24,758 nt of DNA from Flavobacterium sp. SUN052 (GTDB taxonomy: Bacteria > Bacteroidota > Bacteroidia > Flavobacteriales > Flavobacteriaceae). The stretch covers positions 1-24,758 of the forward strand of contig NZ_JAPQNS010000028.1 of assembly GCF_028867935.1 (NCBI RefSeq). The letters are read 5' to 3'. Shown piece by piece: positions 15,158 through 22,065 of this stretch (position 1 is its first letter; each line of letters opens with the position of its first letter). Position numbers and translations under genes: made by a program. Below the pieces are notes generated by a model. It had not been told where the DNA came from. It was given only the letters and a program-made list of their open reading frames with translations, and made no database searches.

Positions 15158-16339
15158 ATTGGTTGCCCAGCGGAACATCTCCATTTTTTGGTTCAGCAAT
15201 AGCACATCATCTTCAGAGAGAGTCACCGTTCGGCGGGCGGCTTGCAGGGTACGAACCAAGTCTTGCGTTTCGGCTAAGTCGGTGCCGGTACGTTTGCTGA
15301 GCATTTCGGCAAAATCATTGTCCAGCACTGTTGTCGAAAGGCCATATCGTTCGCGAATGTTGGTCAGGAAATACTGGATCATTTTCTGACCGAGATTATT
15401 GTGGTCGGCCTGCTGGTAATATACCCGCCCTACTGTCTGAACAAATTCGAGCGAGGTGTTGCGGGGCGGTTCCACCACTGGAATGACTCGTTGGGTGCGT
15501 TTTCCGGCAAAAAGCGCATACAATAACAAGCCGATAACCAGCACATAGTACGCCCAGGTTAGAGCTGGCTGGCTCATTACGTACCGGAAAATGGATTGCT
15601 GTTCCTCGCTAAATCGGCCCTGTTTCTGATACTCGTCCCAATAGGTGGGCCGGGCGGGCAAGTACGAGAGCACTTTGAATGCATAGTCGGATGTTTTGCG
15701 ATCCAAGACAAAGAAATTAGTGAGGGCAAGTGGCAGGTTGTGAATGAAAAAATAGCCTTTCCCATACCGTATCCGAATATAGACCGGCTCTTTACGGGCA
15801 TTTCTCCCCAATACGACCGTGGTTTTTGGGTTTTTCGTGACTAGATAGTTGCGGCCATCATCATGAAAGAAATTGTAGCCACCGGGTTTTCTGAACTGAG
15901 GATTTGTGAAATTATTGATCAGTAAAGTGTCGCGTAGCCGGGGGCGTTTGACCAACGCCCGAAAGCCCAACAGTTTACCCAGCGTATCAGGAAAGTAATA
16001 AGCCGACAAGAACACATTGTTTCCCCGCCCCACGTAAGCCAGAAGCTGCTGCTGGTCGTTCGCATCGAAATTGATGGAACGCGCTACGAAGATAAAGTTG
16101 CTGTTGACAGGTAACTTGTTTTCAGTTAGGTAATTGTAGGCGGGCACCCGAACGTTGGTTACCGTTGGTTGTCGCATGACTGAAGGCAGCAGCTCATACA
16201 AAGCCTGCGTTCCGAACGGAATCTTGTCGGTGTTTTTGTAAGTCGGTTCCCAGTCAAGCGGTTTGGGGCGGTAATGCTCAAAAAGCCCGTAAGCAAACAC
16301 AAACGTCAGGAGAATGAAAAAGTAGCGGTTCAGTTTCAT
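15149..16339 (-). CDS. DUF4350 domain-containing membrane protein
   Basis: This 396-residue protein matches the DUF4350 type found in MoxR/DUF58 clusters of Bacteroidota. An N-terminal membrane segment (about residues 5-20) is followed by an extracytoplasmic GATase-like domain (IPFGTQALYELLPSV at 40-54; NFIFVARSINFDANDQQQLL at about 81-100; KGYFFIHNLPLALTNFFVLD). A second membrane segment (ALTWAYYVLVIGLLLYALFA) is followed by a cytosolic tail of about 110 residues. Function unknown. Its start overlaps the DUF4129 stop by 4 bases (ATGA), so they are translationally coupled. The final residues NSK and stop are supplied by the heptamer hairpin. moxR, commonly next in such clusters, is missing here. 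Confidence 0.87.
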   Translation of the reverse strand: MKLNRYFFILLTFVFAYGLFEHYRPKPLDWEPTYKNTDKIPFGTQALYELLPSVMRQPTVTNVRVPAYNYLTENKLPVNSNFIFVARSINFDANDQQQLLAYVGRGNNVFLSAYYFPDTLGKLLGFRALVKRPRLRDTLLINNFTNPQFRKPGGYNFFHDDGRNYLVTKNPKTTVVLGRNARKEPVYIRIRYGKGYFFIHNLPLALTNFFVLDRKTSDYAFKVLSYLPARPTYWDEYQKQGRFSEEQQSIFRYVMSQPALTWAYYVLVIGLLLYALFAGKRTQRVIPVVEPPRNTSLEFVQTVGRVYYQQADHNNLGQKMIQYFLTNIRERYGLSTTVLDNDFAEMLSKRTGTDLAETQDLVRTLQAARRTVTLSEDDVLLLNQKMEMFRWATNSK

Positions 16340-17178
16340 GACTTGGTCGTGCTGAGGGTTGGCAACTGTTGAGCAAAGGCTCCAAAAGCAGCCTGTAGCG
16401 TCTCAAACTGGGTTTTGTCAACCGGGAAATCGCCGTACCAGACGTAATCAAAATCGCGGGTGAGCGCGTTGAACTCGGCCGCAAATGGTTGACCGGCCAG
16501 TTCGTAACCGTACTGCTGGTTGGTTTTATCGGGTTTCCAATCGATTAGGTGGCGGTCGGTAAGTTGTTTGAGGGTACGGAGGTAAAGCAAGCGAACACCC
16601 AGCCGGTAATTCCCCTGTTCGGAAGCGGCTTCTAACTCCTGTTCAAAATTGATAGCGTGGATGTCTTCCTTCAGGTTTTCGTAGTCTAGCGTCGTTTGAC
16701 TCCCTCGGCTTGGGACCAGAAAACCCAGAAACTCGGCTTTAATACCCAGATAAATAACCAGCGCGGCAATAGCAATCATCAGTATGTACCGCCAGAATCC
16801 CTGGTAAGCCGGACTGATAAAGAAGTTGCGTAATTGCCTAAAGAACCAGTTGAAAAACTTCCCGATTAGGCTATCTGGCGGTGGAATGTCGTCGCTGTAT
16901 TGATAGTCCCGATCCGTTCGATAGGCGTTGAGGTTGCTTTCATCAGGATAACGGGCGGTCTGTAGAGAACGGTCATCAGGAGCGGCTATCATAACTGTGT
17001 CCTTGGGGTCGTCGGCGAATTCATCTACTTCGTACTCCTCTACCTCATTTTGTATGGGCGAATCTTTCTCCCGACGCGTTGTATCGGCCACCACCGTTGA
17101 ATCAGGGGCTGGTGTCTGGGCTATGGCAGGAGTTAGCAGCAGACAGGCCATTGACAGAACCAAAAATAGCCTATCCAT
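16336..17178 (-). CDS. DUF4129 domain-containing protein
   Basis: This DUF4129 protein is a partner in MoxR/DUF58 gene clusters; the domain is named after the C-terminal part of transglutaminase-like proteins. The start at 17178 gives 280 residues with a clear signal peptide (MDRLFLVLSMACLLLTPAIA); frames opening further upstream to 17235 would run into the preceding gene without adding conserved sequence, though 17187 is also possible. An acidic Pro-rich stretch is followed by one membrane segment (YILMIAIAALVIYLGI, near residue 140) and the C-terminal domain with GVRLLYLRTLKQLTDRHLID and FDYVWYGDFPVDKTQFETL. Eight bases overlap the upstream gene's end and four the downstream start, typical of one operon. 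Confidence 0.87.
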   Translation of the reverse strand: MDRLFLVLSMACLLLTPAIAQTPAPDSTVVADTTRREKDSPIQNEVEEYEVDEFADDPKDTVMIAAPDDRSLQTARYPDESNLNAYRTDRDYQYSDDIPPPDSLIGKFFNWFFRQLRNFFISPAYQGFWRYILMIAIAALVIYLGIKAEFLGFLVPSRGSQTTLDYENLKEDIHAINFEQELEAASEQGNYRLGVRLLYLRTLKQLTDRHLIDWKPDKTNQQYGYELAGQPFAAEFNALTRDFDYVWYGDFPVDKTQFETLQAAFGAFAQQLPTLSTTKS

Positions 17179-18013
17179 ACAGTTCATTATCATCGGCCAA
17201 CTGTGTTTGCGGAACCGTCTCGCCAATCGAATCAATGCGGGAAATCAACCCAACGTGTTCGCGTTTCTCAACAAGGTTGTAATACTGAAATCCCACGGCC
17301 AGCACGACTACCACCAGAAACAACAGCAGAGCAAGTACGGTAAAAGCGCCTAAAAAGGACAGTGCCAGAGGGGGTAAGCCCGGAAGGTGAAATACGCTTT
17401 TGACAATGTCCCAAAGCATAATGGGCACTATAATCAGGCTGAGTAGCGACAAATACACGAAACTCATAATCACGAGCAAGCCAAACGTAGACCACCAATT
17501 GTCCTGAACTAGGGTGAAACTCCGCCCAAGAGCGTTACCCGCTCCCAAATCTTCCAGTACCACAATACACAGCATGGGTGACAGAGCAACCGCAAAATAA
17601 ACGCCCGGTACAAAGAGAATAAGCGACCCAACCACATACAGCATTCCGTATAAAATAATCGTGATTACAGCCCGCCCAAAAGCCCGGCGAACTTCGCGCC
17701 AAACGGCTCCTACTGGTACGGGGCCACCCCCTGTTTGACCATACACTTTCAGGTGGCAATAGGTTACGAGCGGAACCAGCCAGAACGACAACATATAAGC
17801 CAGAAAGCTTATCACCGATGCTCGAGTGGCCAACCCAAATACATTGCCCCGCACCGACGACTCACCAATGCCGCTGGCGATACCCGCCACCAGCACTACC
17901 GGACCAGCAATGTAGAGTAGAGCCAGCCCTAAACTCTTGAATTGCTGGACGATGTACTGGAACGTGGCGTTGATTTTCTCGCCGAAATCGCGTTGCTGGT
18001 ATAACGTAATCAT
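17171..18013 (-). CDS. Polytopic membrane protein of the SpoIIM/DUF4129 cluster
   Basis: This 280-residue integral membrane protein has about six hydrophobic segments (LGLALLYIAGPVVLVAGIAS near residue 31; VISFLAYMLSFWLVPLVTY; VITIILYGMLYVVGSLILF; WWSTFGLLVIMSFVYLSLLS; FLGAFTVLALLLFLVVVVLA). It resembles the uncharacterised proteins, sometimes labelled DUF4013- or GDPD-membrane-domain-like, that sit between SpoIIM and DUF4129 in Bacteroidota. No catalytic motif seen. Function unknown, presumably part of the same envelope system. Its end overlaps the next gene by 8 bases, while the hairpin at 18025-18123 separates it from spoIIM. Confidence 0.75.
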   Translation of the reverse strand: MITLYQQRDFGEKINATFQYIVQQFKSLGLALLYIAGPVVLVAGIASGIGESSVRGNVFGLATRASVISFLAYMLSFWLVPLVTYCHLKVYGQTGGGPVPVGAVWREVRRAFGRAVITIILYGMLYVVGSLILFVPGVYFAVALSPMLCIVVLEDLGAGNALGRSFTLVQDNWWSTFGLLVIMSFVYLSLLSLIIVPIMLWDIVKSVFHLPGLPPLALSFLGAFTVLALLLFLVVVVLAVGFQYYNLVEKREHVGLISRIDSIGETVPQTQLADDNELYG

Positions 18014-18024
18014 GGAAATGATGG

Positions 18025-18123
18025 GAACGCGGATTTAACGGATTGAGCGGATTTTCACAGATCTCATTTTAATGAATTCAAACTAATCCGTGGAAATCTG
18101 TTTAATCCGTTCAATCCGTGTTC
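18025..18123. repeat. Long hairpin of CGGATT nonamers inside the SpoIIM cluster
   Basis: Arms 18025-18062 and 18086-18123 match in inverse at 31 of 38 positions, with a 23-base AT-rich loop. Each arm is a run of near-nonamers such as CGGATTTAA (18030), CGGATTGAG (18039) and CGGATTTTC (18048). On the minus strand it begins within the last codons of spoIIM (AAC-ACG-GAT-TGA lies in the arm) and ends 12 bases before the next start. It therefore lies in the middle of a likely operon, with no terminal T-run. Confidence 0.88.
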
Positions 18124-19067
18124 TTATTTAATTTGATTGGATACCAAATAAAATACCAACCAATAAAAGCGGCCGATAACCCAATAATGAGAGCACTGAT
18201 TACGGGCGGTAAGGTCAAACGCGTGACATAACTTTCCAGAAACCCGGCTATAACAAAAATAGGAATCAACCCGATGGCAATTTTAAGGCCCTGTTTTGAT
18301 CCCCGTTTGAACGATTCCAGCCGGGAGTAAGTCCCCGGAAACAACAGACTATTGCCCACCGTAAGACCAGCGCAGCCGGCAATAACGATGGCTGAGATTT
18401 CGAGAGTACCATGGATCCAGATTTTCAGAACTGACTCCAGTAACAGGCCACGTTCGTAAAAAAAATACTGAAACGTTCCCAACATAACGCCGTTGTAAAA
18501 CAGGATCATGATGGTGCCAAACGAGGCTATCAAACCTGCGACGAAGGTTCGCAACGACACCCCGATGTTGTTGTAGGTAATTGCCAAAAACATATCAGCC
18601 CGGTCATCGCTATTATAAACTCCCAGTGGATCGCCTTTTTTGATGTTTTCCAAGGTCATGTTCACGTAGCTGTCGCCCAGAATCAAGCGCACAAAAGTAT
18701 CGTCATTGGCCGCCGACAACCAGCCTACCAAACAAGCCAATCCGAAAAAGATGGCTGATACCAATAGCAGGCGGTGTGATTCACGAAACACCATCGGAAG
18801 TTCGTGCGTCCAGAACACAACGAATCGGTTTTGGTCGTCGCGCTTGTTCTGCATCAGCCCCCGGTGCATGCGGGCAGCGGCACTGTTGAGGTACTTAGTA
18901 ACGTTCGATTCGGGATAAAATGTCCGTGCGTACGATAGATCGTCGGTTAATTCAATGTACTGATCCGTAAGTTCGTCGGGGTCAGCTCTGGCTGAGGGTT
19001 CGGCAAGAGTTTCTTCGTACTCACGCCATTTGGGCGTGTTTCGTTTGATGAACGCTGCTTCGCGCAT
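18111..19067 (-). CDS. Stage II sporulation protein M (SpoIIM) family membrane protein
   Basis: This 318-residue SpoIIM-family protein comes from a non-sporulating lineage, where it usually accompanies MoxR/DUF58 clusters. A charged cytosolic N-terminal part (MREAAFIKRNTPKWREYEET, about residues 1-100) leads into several membrane segments: LLLVSAIFFGLACLVGWLSA, NNIGVSLRTFVAGLIASFGT, a LWIHGTLEISAIV-type region (here KIWIHGTLEISAIVIAGCAG) and a C-terminal VISALIIGLSAAFIGWYF. In Bacillus SpoIIM belongs to an engulfment complex with SpoIID and SpoIIP; whether this homologue also handles peptidoglycan remodelling is unknown. The last residues NTD and stop come from the nonamer hairpin arm. First gene of the cluster, downstream of pyk but behind a terminator. 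Confidence 0.9.
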   Translation of the reverse strand: MREAAFIKRNTPKWREYEETLAEPSARADPDELTDQYIELTDDLSYARTFYPESNVTKYLNSAAARMHRGLMQNKRDDQNRFVVFWTHELPMVFRESHRLLLVSAIFFGLACLVGWLSAANDDTFVRLILGDSYVNMTLENIKKGDPLGVYNSDDRADMFLAITYNNIGVSLRTFVAGLIASFGTIMILFYNGVMLGTFQYFFYERGLLLESVLKIWIHGTLEISAIVIAGCAGLTVGNSLLFPGTYSRLESFKRGSKQGLKIAIGLIPIFVIAGFLESYVTRLTLPPVISALIIGLSAAFIGWYFIWYPIKLNKNTD

Positions 19068-19094
19068 GGTGCGGAGTTTAGAAACTCAAGTTAC

Positions 19095-19135
19095 AAAAAA
19101 AGAGATGACATCTTATTTAGAAAGACATCATCTCT
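19095..19135 (-). terminator. Intrinsic terminator of pyk
   Basis: AGAGATGA (19101-19108) pairs with TCATCTCT (19128-19135), with four further pairs (TCTT/AAGA) inside after a 2-base mismatch. On the minus strand the stem is followed by at least six Ts. It lies 31 bases beyond the pyk stop and 28 bases before the SpoIIM start, separating the two units. Confidence 0.85.
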
Positions 19136-19165
19136 TCGAATTCCTTACTGAAATCGGTGGTTCAG

Positions 19166-20602
19166 TTATTCAACCACGCTTAGCTTCACCAGATTCGTTT
19201 TGTTCTGCTGCGAGAGTGGCATGCTGAGTGTATTGATGAAAATATCGCCCGACTCCAGCGCATTACGCTCAATCAAAACGTCTTTTATTTCATCTACGGT
19301 TTGTTCAATTGTCTTATCCGATTCTGGCGCATAAGGCAACACCTGAACGCCCCAGTACAGCCCCAGCGTGTTGCGAAGGCGGGCGTCGGGCGAGAAAATG
19401 TACAGATCGGCTTTAGGGCGGTGATGCGACAACCGGAAGGCGGTGTAACCAGAAGTGGTGATGCCAATTACGGCTTTTGCTTTGGTATCACGCGCTAATC
19501 GGCAGGCGCTCATTACCACGTTGTCGTTCAGCACGTTCTCGGTTGGCTCTTCGTTTACGTGCGCGTGGTACCGGAAATAGATCTTATCGGTTGAAGTCTC
19601 TACCTGACGAATAGTGTTTGCCATACTTTCTACCGCCAGAATCGGGTATTTGCCCGATGCCGTTTCGGCGCTGAGCATCACCGCATCGGCTCCATCCATT
19701 ACGGAGTTGGCAATGTCATTGATTTCAGCACGGGTTGGGCGGGGCGCGTCGATCATGCTTTCGAGCATCTGGGTCGCCACAATCACAGGCTTGGCAGCCC
19801 GGTTGCACTTCTCCACCAGCATCTTCTGGATCATAGGTACCTCTTCAGCAGGAAGTTCAACTCCGAGGTCACCACGGGCTACCATCAGGCCATCGGTGGC
19901 AGCAATAATCTCGTCGATGTTTACAATAGCTTCAGGTTTTTCGATTTTGGCGATTACCCGTGTGTTTTTGCCTTTCGACTCAATGTATTTTTTGATTTCG
20001 AGAATTTCAGACGCTTCCCGAACAAAAGAAAGAGCGATCCATTCGACATCATTTTCCAAACCAAAATCGAGATCAGCCCAGTCTTTATCGGTTACGGCCG
20101 GCATCGATACTTTCGTGTTAGGAAGGTTTACACCTTTCTTCGACTTCATCGAACCACCATATACAACTTCCGTAATAACGTCAGTGCCGTCTTTGCCCAG
20201 TACCCGTACTTCCAGCTTACCGTCATCCATTAAGATGCGCTCACCTGGATGCACGTCTTTATACATGTCTTTGTACGGCGTACTAACTCGTTCGGCTGTT
20301 CCAATAATATCATCATTAGTGAAAACCAGCTTGTTACCCGCCAAAATCATCACTCCGTCTTTGCTTTCGACGTTGCCAATACGGATTTTGGGGCCCTGCA
20401 AATCCTGTAGAATGCAGAGGTTCAGGTTATGCTCTTCATTCAGTTCGCGAATGCGTTTAACGCGCTCTAAATGGTCTTCGTGGGTTCCGTGGGAAAAGTT
20501 CAGGCGGAAAACATTCACTCCGGCTTTTGCCAGTGCCAACAGCTGGTCTTTTGCTTCGGAAGCCGGTCCGACGGTGGCAACAATCTTGGTTTTCTTGGAC
20601 AT
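19166..20602 (-). CDS. pyk: Pyruvate kinase
   Basis: Pyruvate kinase makes pyruvate and ATP from phosphoenolpyruvate and ADP, the last step of glycolysis; it is a cytosolic tetramer. At 478 residues it has normal length. Motifs: KIVATVGPAS (6-15), RLNFSHGTHEDH (33-44), LQDLQGPKIRIG (66-77), the K219/E221 site in VIAKIEKPEAI, metal-binding D245 in ARGDLGVELP, and ATQMLESMIDAPRPTRAE (276-293). The C-terminal regulatory domain is present (CRLARDTKAKAVIGITTSG). A good promoter lies at 20643-20672 and a terminator at 19095-19135, so it is probably transcribed alone. No riboswitch-like leader seen; the 5' leader is short, about 35 bases. Confidence 0.98.
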   Translation of the reverse strand: MSKKTKIVATVGPASEAKDQLLALAKAGVNVFRLNFSHGTHEDHLERVKRIRELNEEHNLNLCILQDLQGPKIRIGNVESKDGVMILAGNKLVFTNDDIIGTAERVSTPYKDMYKDVHPGERILMDDGKLEVRVLGKDGTDVITEVVYGGSMKSKKGVNLPNTKVSMPAVTDKDWADLDFGLENDVEWIALSFVREASEILEIKKYIESKGKNTRVIAKIEKPEAIVNIDEIIAATDGLMVARGDLGVELPAEEVPMIQKMLVEKCNRAAKPVIVATQMLESMIDAPRPTRAEINDIANSVMDGADAVMLSAETASGKYPILAVESMANTIRQVETSTDKIYFRYHAHVNEEPTENVLNDNVVMSACRLARDTKAKAVIGITTSGYTAFRLSHHRPKADLYIFSPDARLRNTLGLYWGVQVLPYAPESDKTIEQTVDEIKDVLIERNALESGDIFINTLSMPLSQQNKTNLVKLSVVE

Positions 20603-20642
20603 GAGGGCGCTACAATTGGATCAATTTCACCAACAACGGGGA

Positions 20643-20672
20643 CAAAATTAACCCGATAGCGGGAAACGGCAA
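20643..20672 (-). promoter_or_regulatory. pyk promoter (Bacteroidota -33/-7 type)
   Basis: On the minus strand TTG (20672-20670) is followed after exactly 19 bases by TAATTTTG (20650-20643), a full match to TAnnTTTG. It lies 40 bases before the pyk ATG. This is the best promoter in the window. Confidence 0.7.
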
Positions 20673-20708
20673 GGATAAAAGAGTGAGAAAAGGAGTTGTA
20701 ATCCCGTG

Positions 20709-20797
20709 TAAAGGAGTGAGGAGCGAGGAGTAAAGAGTTGCTAACGCATGATTGGCTGGCGTCAGCAACTCTTTACTCCTCGCTCCTCACTCCTTTA
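20709..20797. repeat. Hairpin with 34 perfect base pairs built of GAG heptamers
   Basis: Arm 20709-20742 is the exact inverse of 20764-20797, 34 continuous pairs, followed inward by one mismatch and four more pairs and an 11-base loop. The arm is a run of heptamers: GAGTGAG (20714), GAGCGAG (20721), GAGTAAA (20728), GAGTTGC (20735). On the minus strand it starts 3 bases after the lipoprotein stop (20801) and ends 36 bases before the pyk -33 element. A looser copy of the words (GAGTGAG at 20681, GGAGTTG at 20692) lies between it and the promoter. No other gene in the 20603-20800 gap. Confidence 0.95.
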
Positions 20798-20800
20798 TTT

Positions 20801-21283
20801 CTATCTTTTTGCGACTACTGGCATGCCTTCCAATTGGGCATAGCTCAGTTTCCAGGTATCGTCAGCCCCTTTTTTCCAGAGCAGGATGAAGTTACCCTGA
20901 CCGACCCCACGAGGCTCTTGTGGCGTCTCTGGAAGTACATCAACGGAGTAGGTACCCGCTTCGTACGCTGTTTTATCGTCGATGGTTGAGCTAACCGTGT
21001 ACGTTTTTAAGTCGCTAAGAGTAGGAAGCGTTTCGCGAACCCATTTCTGCGATACTTCGGCTTTGCCGGTGAAATGCGTATTCCCTTGCAGGAAGTGAAC
21101 ATCGTCGGCCAGGAAACCAATAATTTTCTCGCTGTCTTTGCTATTCCAGGCATCAATAAACTGCTTGTTTAGCGCCTGTACGTTGTTTTCAACCGTTTCG
21201 CCCGATTTCGAGCAGGCCGACAGTACCGAGACCATCAGCATTATGGGCAAAATTGCCTTTAGATATCTTTGGATCGTTTTCAT
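20801..21283 (-). CDS. DUF4440/SnoaL-like (NTF2-fold) lipoprotein
   Basis: This 160-residue lipoprotein has an NTF2-like fold. The signal peptide ends in LSAC with the acylated cysteine at about residue 24. The domain shows the usual helix ALNKQFIDAWNSKDSEKIIG, then FLADDVHFLQGN, GKAEVSQKWVRETL and the paired strands TYTVSSTIDDKTAYEAGTYS and NFILLWKKGADDTWKLSYAQ. Such domains bind small ligands or act as isomerases or hydrolases; the actual role is unknown. It is 35 bases downstream of the glycine-zipper gene and probably cotranscribed with it; the perfect hairpin at 20709-20797 follows right after its stop. Confidence 0.85.
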   Translation of the reverse strand: MKTIQRYLKAILPIMLMVSVLSACSKSGETVENNVQALNKQFIDAWNSKDSEKIIGFLADDVHFLQGNTHFTGKAEVSQKWVRETLPTLSDLKTYTVSSTIDDKTAYEAGTYSVDVLPETPQEPRGVGQGNFILLWKKGADDTWKLSYAQLEGMPVVAKR

Positions 21284-21318
21284 GATTTTTCAGTTGAGAT
21301 TGACTTCTGTTTAACTAC

Positions 21319-21924
21319 TTACCAGCTTTTCCGGCGCACCTCCGATTCGGGGTAAGCCGTTGACTGATCGCCGTAGGTTGGATTAAGCAAGTAACCCATG
21401 TTTGTTACATAAGCCGGTTGAGCGGCAGCTGGGCCAGCGGCCACATAAGCAGGGGCCGCAACCGCACCGGCAGCCACAGCAGCTGTACCAACACTAGCGG
21501 CAGTACCTAACGAAGGTGCTTTTTTGCTGGCAGACCGCATAGTCCGGTTAGCTTCTCCGTAAGCGACAACATCTTCACGACGGGCAGCGGCAATGCGTTC
21601 TTCTTCGGCCCGGCGGGCGGCAAGGGCAGCAGCGGCTTTGCGTTTGTTATCAATCCGCTTTCCAATGGCGTAACCAGCGGCACCGCCAACAACACCCCCT
21701 ACAACCCCACCAACTACACGATTACGTTTGTTGATGATAGCACCGGCAGCGGCACCAGCACCTGTACCGATCACAGCACCTTTAGCTTGTGGGCTCCAGG
21801 GCCGACGGGCACGCGCCTGTAAATCCTGTAACGTTTGTGCTTCAGCAACTGATGAAAACAGTAAGGCAACCAGCAAGGCTAGTACCGATGTTTTCTGGGT
21901 GTATTTGCTTCGTATGGTTTTCAT
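21319..21924 (-). CDS. Glycine-zipper envelope protein
   Basis: This 201-residue exported protein has a signal peptide (about 1-30, ending SSVAEAQ) and a glycine-zipper segment at about residues 49-90 with GAVIGTGAGAAAGAI and VVGGVVGGVVGGAAGYAIG, i.e. repeated GxxxG steps for helix packing in or across a membrane. This is followed by a basic Ala/Arg/Glu-rich helix (KRKAAAALAARRAEEERIA) and an Ala/Val/Pro-rich low-complexity tail with a Tyr-rich end. It resembles YMGG-like Gly-zipper proteins. Function unknown, perhaps envelope-stress related. Pairs with the downstream lipoprotein gene as a likely two-gene unit. The 141 bases upstream show no clear -7 box. Confidence 0.82.
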   Translation of the reverse strand: MKTIRSKYTQKTSVLALLVALLFSSVAEAQTLQDLQARARRPWSPQAKGAVIGTGAGAAAGAIINKRNRVVGGVVGGVVGGAAGYAIGKRIDNKRKAAAALAARRAEEERIAAARREDVVAYGEANRTMRSASKKAPSLGTAASVGTAAVAAGAVAAPAYVAAGPAAAQPAYVTNMGYLLNPTYGDQSTAYPESEVRRKSW

Positions 21925-22065
21925 CTCTTTTTCTATTTTAGCGTGAGTAATGTGGCACTGTTTGTTCTTTGACAGACGGTTTACTCAATGGTTTATTTTG
22001 CCAAGCGACAAACTCGACTTAATAGAACCGGCCAGAATAGATGAATGTTTTGTCGCGCTCAGAAA

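Noticed and set aside
17179..17235. Longer N-terminus for the DUF4129 protein
   Set aside because: It would lie in the preceding gene and mask the signal peptide; basic stretch has no family match.
19614..20651. 345-codon open frame antisense to pyruvate kinase
   Set aside because: It lies wholly opposite a clear pyk gene, has Ser/Ile-rich composition typical of an antisense frame, and matches no known pattern.
22000..22060. Inverted GCGACAAA / TTTGTCGC pair after cydB as a terminator
   Set aside because: Stem of eight pairs with a loop over 30 bases and no T-run; not convincing.
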